A stretch of 64,000 nucleotides of DNA from the NCBI GenBank assembly GCA_963819685.1, contig CAWFXI010000007.1:1-64000 (forward strand). Reading direction: 5' to 3'. Below are positions 61,456 to 64,000 of the stretch, piece after piece (the first letter of the stretch is position 1; each line of letters starts with the position of its first letter). The notes under the pieces were generated by a model. The model had not been told where the DNA came from. It did not search any database and was given only the letters and a program-made list of their open reading frames with translations. The translations under genes and the position numbers were made by a program. This stretch comes from CAIUGU01 sp963819685. Lineage in GTDB: Bacteria > Pseudomonadota > Gammaproteobacteria > Steroidobacterales > Steroidobacteraceae.

Positions 61456-61515
61456 TGGCATATGCGACTGCGGTCTGCATCACGCATTGGACCGTCCGGA
61501 CTGACAAGGTTCACG

Positions 61516-61986
61516 CTACGGCCTGACCCTGGTGGTATCGGCGCTCAAAGCATTAAACCTTAGCGCAGCGGTTGCAATGAACACTTCCCTGAGGAAATAG
61601 ATCAGCGCTGCCGCAAGGCTCAACATTGCGACTATGAAGGTCACGGCGACGGGCAGCGCCACCTCGATGCGGAACAGGGAACTGACGAACAGGCTGACAA
61701 CGACCAGTGACACCAGCAAAGCGCTGAGGACACAAAGGGCAATTGCGCGATTGATCAGCCTGGCGCGGATCGAGATGACTCGCAGCCGCTCTCGTACATC
61801 TTCGGCCTCGGTAAAAGCCGGGTCGCGCAGCTGTGCTTCCATGAGCCTGGCTCTGTCGACTACCCGCGCCAGCCGGCTGGCCAGAACATTGAAGGTCGTC
61901 GCGATGGCGGTCAACAGGAAGACCGGGGCGACGGCCAGCTGGATCGCGTGGGCGATACCGATAATCTCGGGGTCGGGGGCAGCCAT
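61516..61986 (-). CDS. DUF2721 membrane protein
   Basis: This 156-residue inner-membrane protein has helices IGIAHAIQLAVAPVFLLTAIATTF, then a helical loop with VDRARLMEAQLRD, and two hydrophobic segments (ALCVLSALLVSLVVVSLFV and VAVTFIVAMLSLAAALIYFL). It matches DUF2721, a family of unknown function. The ATG at 61986 agrees with the family start MAAPDPEII. It is the first gene of the minus-strand run toward the CheD-like and secreted proteins, 98 nt upstream of the CheD-like start. Confidence 0.85.
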   Translation of the reverse strand: MAAPDPEIIGIAHAIQLAVAPVFLLTAIATTFNVLASRLARVVDRARLMEAQLRDPAFTEAEDVRERLRVISIRARLINRAIALCVLSALLVSLVVVSLFVSSLFRIEVALPVAVTFIVAMLSLAAALIYFLREVFIATAALRFNALSADTTRVRP

Positions 61987-62103
61987 TGAGCTCCGGCGAA
62001 GGGGTGGGAATTGCCGCATTATGCCCGAGCGGCGGGACGTCCCACTGTGGGGCGTTCCCTTAACACGTTCTGTACGTGCCCTTACATCATCCCGTAATCC
62101 CAA

Positions 62104-62136
62104 GGCCGGCCGTGATTGGCAGGAATCAGGCCGGCC
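62104..62136 (-). other. Long GC-rich hairpin after the 24-residue peptide gene
   Basis: GGCCGGCC (62104-62111) and GGCCGGCC (62129-62136) pair, and TGATT pairs with AATCA inside, with a single bulged G between. It begins 12 nt after the stop of the small peptide gene. A T-rich tail is missing, so it may be a Rho-independent terminator of weak type or an mRNA-protecting structure. Confidence 0.5.
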
Positions 62137-62148
62137 GACCGTTGCAGG

Positions 62149-62223
62149 TCAGTTCGTGAGATCCATATACATCCCGAGCACGACGCTACCCAGGAACACA
62201 ATGGCAATGATGGTCATGAACAT
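62149..62223 (-). CDS. 24-residue membrane peptide
   Basis: This tiny gene starts at 62223 with the excellent ribosome binding site GAGGAGG, 5 nt upstream of the ATG. The peptide MFMTIIAIVFLGSVVLGMYM ends DLTN. It is almost wholly one membrane helix, with no charge until the C-terminal Asp. It is too short for usual gene-calling and is followed by a strong hairpin. The function is unknown; a regulator or membrane-complex subunit is possible. Confidence 0.75.
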   Translation of the reverse strand: MFMTIIAIVFLGSVVLGMYMDLTN

Positions 62224-62424
62224 AGGAACCTCCTCAGCAAAGATGATGCAATGCAACATCTTGCTGTGCAGCATATCAGAGGAGGTAGACTCAGTTCAAT
62301 CCAGCCGCTAACCCTTTGTTTTTAATAGAGGTCAATAAATTCTGATCCTGCGGCGCAACAGAAATTTGCCTTCGATGAAGTCCTCTGGCTGATCCATGTG
62401 CGTGGTTGACCCCGGAAAAGAAAA
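62224..62424. other. Intergenic region upstream of the membrane peptide gene
   Basis: This 200-nt region lies between the rho terminator and the 24-residue peptide gene. It should hold the promoter of the peptide gene; an A/T-rich block near 62320-62340 (TTTGTTTTTAATAGAGG) is the only obvious candidate. No gene or repeat was found. Confidence 0.4.
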
Positions 62425-62443
62425 GGGGCGCACATGGCGCCCC
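62425..62443 (-). terminator. Intrinsic terminator of rho
   Basis: GGGGCGC and GCGCCCC pair perfectly around a 5-nt loop; on the minus strand CTTTTCTTTTCC follows. It lies 160 nt after the rho stop. On the plus strand TACTTTTTG follows too, so it could act bidirectionally. Confidence 0.85.
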
Positions 62444-62603
62444 TGATACTTTTTGTTGTCCTCTGTCCAGCAATGTGGCGGCTTTCGCAATGGCGCTCAA
62501 GGCATGTACATCGAGAGCGTACTCGTGCGTTCACGAGTCGCTTCGACGCCAGCCCACACCTTCGCTGCCCGCTCTCTAATTCCCCCCGTGCGCCCCCATG
62601 AAT

Positions 62604-64000
<1,397 letters not shown>

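Noticed and set aside
62104..62136. Hairpin as a certain intrinsic terminator
   Set aside because: Stem is excellent but no T-run follows on the minus strand, so it is listed only as a structure.

Overview
The window reads as chromosomal DNA of a GC-rich gammaproteobacterium. The strongest evidence is a housekeeping block, cutA - dsbD - tlpA-like - aroQ - accB - accC - prmA - DUF3426 - dusB - fis - purH - purD (about 45.5-57.5 kb), with groES-groEL divergent from cutA and glnE and rho nearby; dusB-fis is a gammaproteobacterial hallmark. The accessory content (homoprotocatechuate catabolism, M2 peptidase, DUF6152-type secreted proteins) would suit a Steroidobacter/Nevskia/Xanthomonad-like lineage, but that placement is inference. 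No rRNA, tRNA, CRISPR array, transposase or phage gene was seen.

Layout. 0-3.9 kb: three consecutive broken loci on the minus strand (a LytTR response regulator with its LytS-type kinase, a DUF2306-like membrane protein, and an FAD oxidoreductase). 4-8.5 kb: a secreted subclass B3 metallo-beta-lactamase coupled to a small lipoprotein, a DUF4382 lipoprotein overlapping an M2 (ACE-like) peptidase. 8.6-12.5 kb: a GST, a DsbA-NhaA fusion followed by a free DsbA-like protein, and a CDGSH iron-sulfur protein next to the stub of a ferritin-like gene. 12.5-21.8 kb: an aromatic-degradation region with maiA and a 3-oxoacid CoA-transferase (the lower steps of homogentisate breakdown) and the hpaG1-G2-F-H-I-R operon divergent from hpaE (homoprotocatechuate meta-cleavage, lower part). 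No ring-cleavage dioxygenase lies here.

22.3-29.9 kb: the most system-like stretch. A PAP2 phosphatase, a DgkA-type lipid kinase, a methyltransferase, a GT4 glycosyltransferase, a 6-pyruvoyl-tetrahydropterin-synthase-like protein lacking one zinc ligand and an alcohol-dehydrogenase-like protein lie beside a divergent CDP-alcohol phosphatidyltransferase, YceI protein and LtaS-like membrane sulfatase. Most neighbours overlap by 4-9 nt. Together they suggest synthesis and export of an unusual glycosylated lipid or pterin-related compound; this product is inferred, not demonstrated. A composite inverted repeat (29.9-30.1 kb) closes the region.

30-43 kb: a MetE-like protein with its TetR regulator, a set of secreted proteins of one family (one frameshifted), a thioesterase, a GNAT/GST/flavin-oxidase operon, glnE, two transporters and an apparently exported methyltransferase-fold protein. 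57.3-64 kb: a transmembrane Ser/Thr kinase with a Calx-beta-like tail, a secreted unknown, a CheD-like protein without its catalytic Cys, a DUF2721 protein, a 24-residue membrane peptide and the 3' part of rho, which carries a Gly/Arg/Asn-rich insert.

Several genes carry single-base frameshifts, including accB, which should be essential. Sequencing or assembly indels are therefore a live explanation for the isolated ones; the many lesions before 3.9 kb look more like true decay or a poor-quality stretch.
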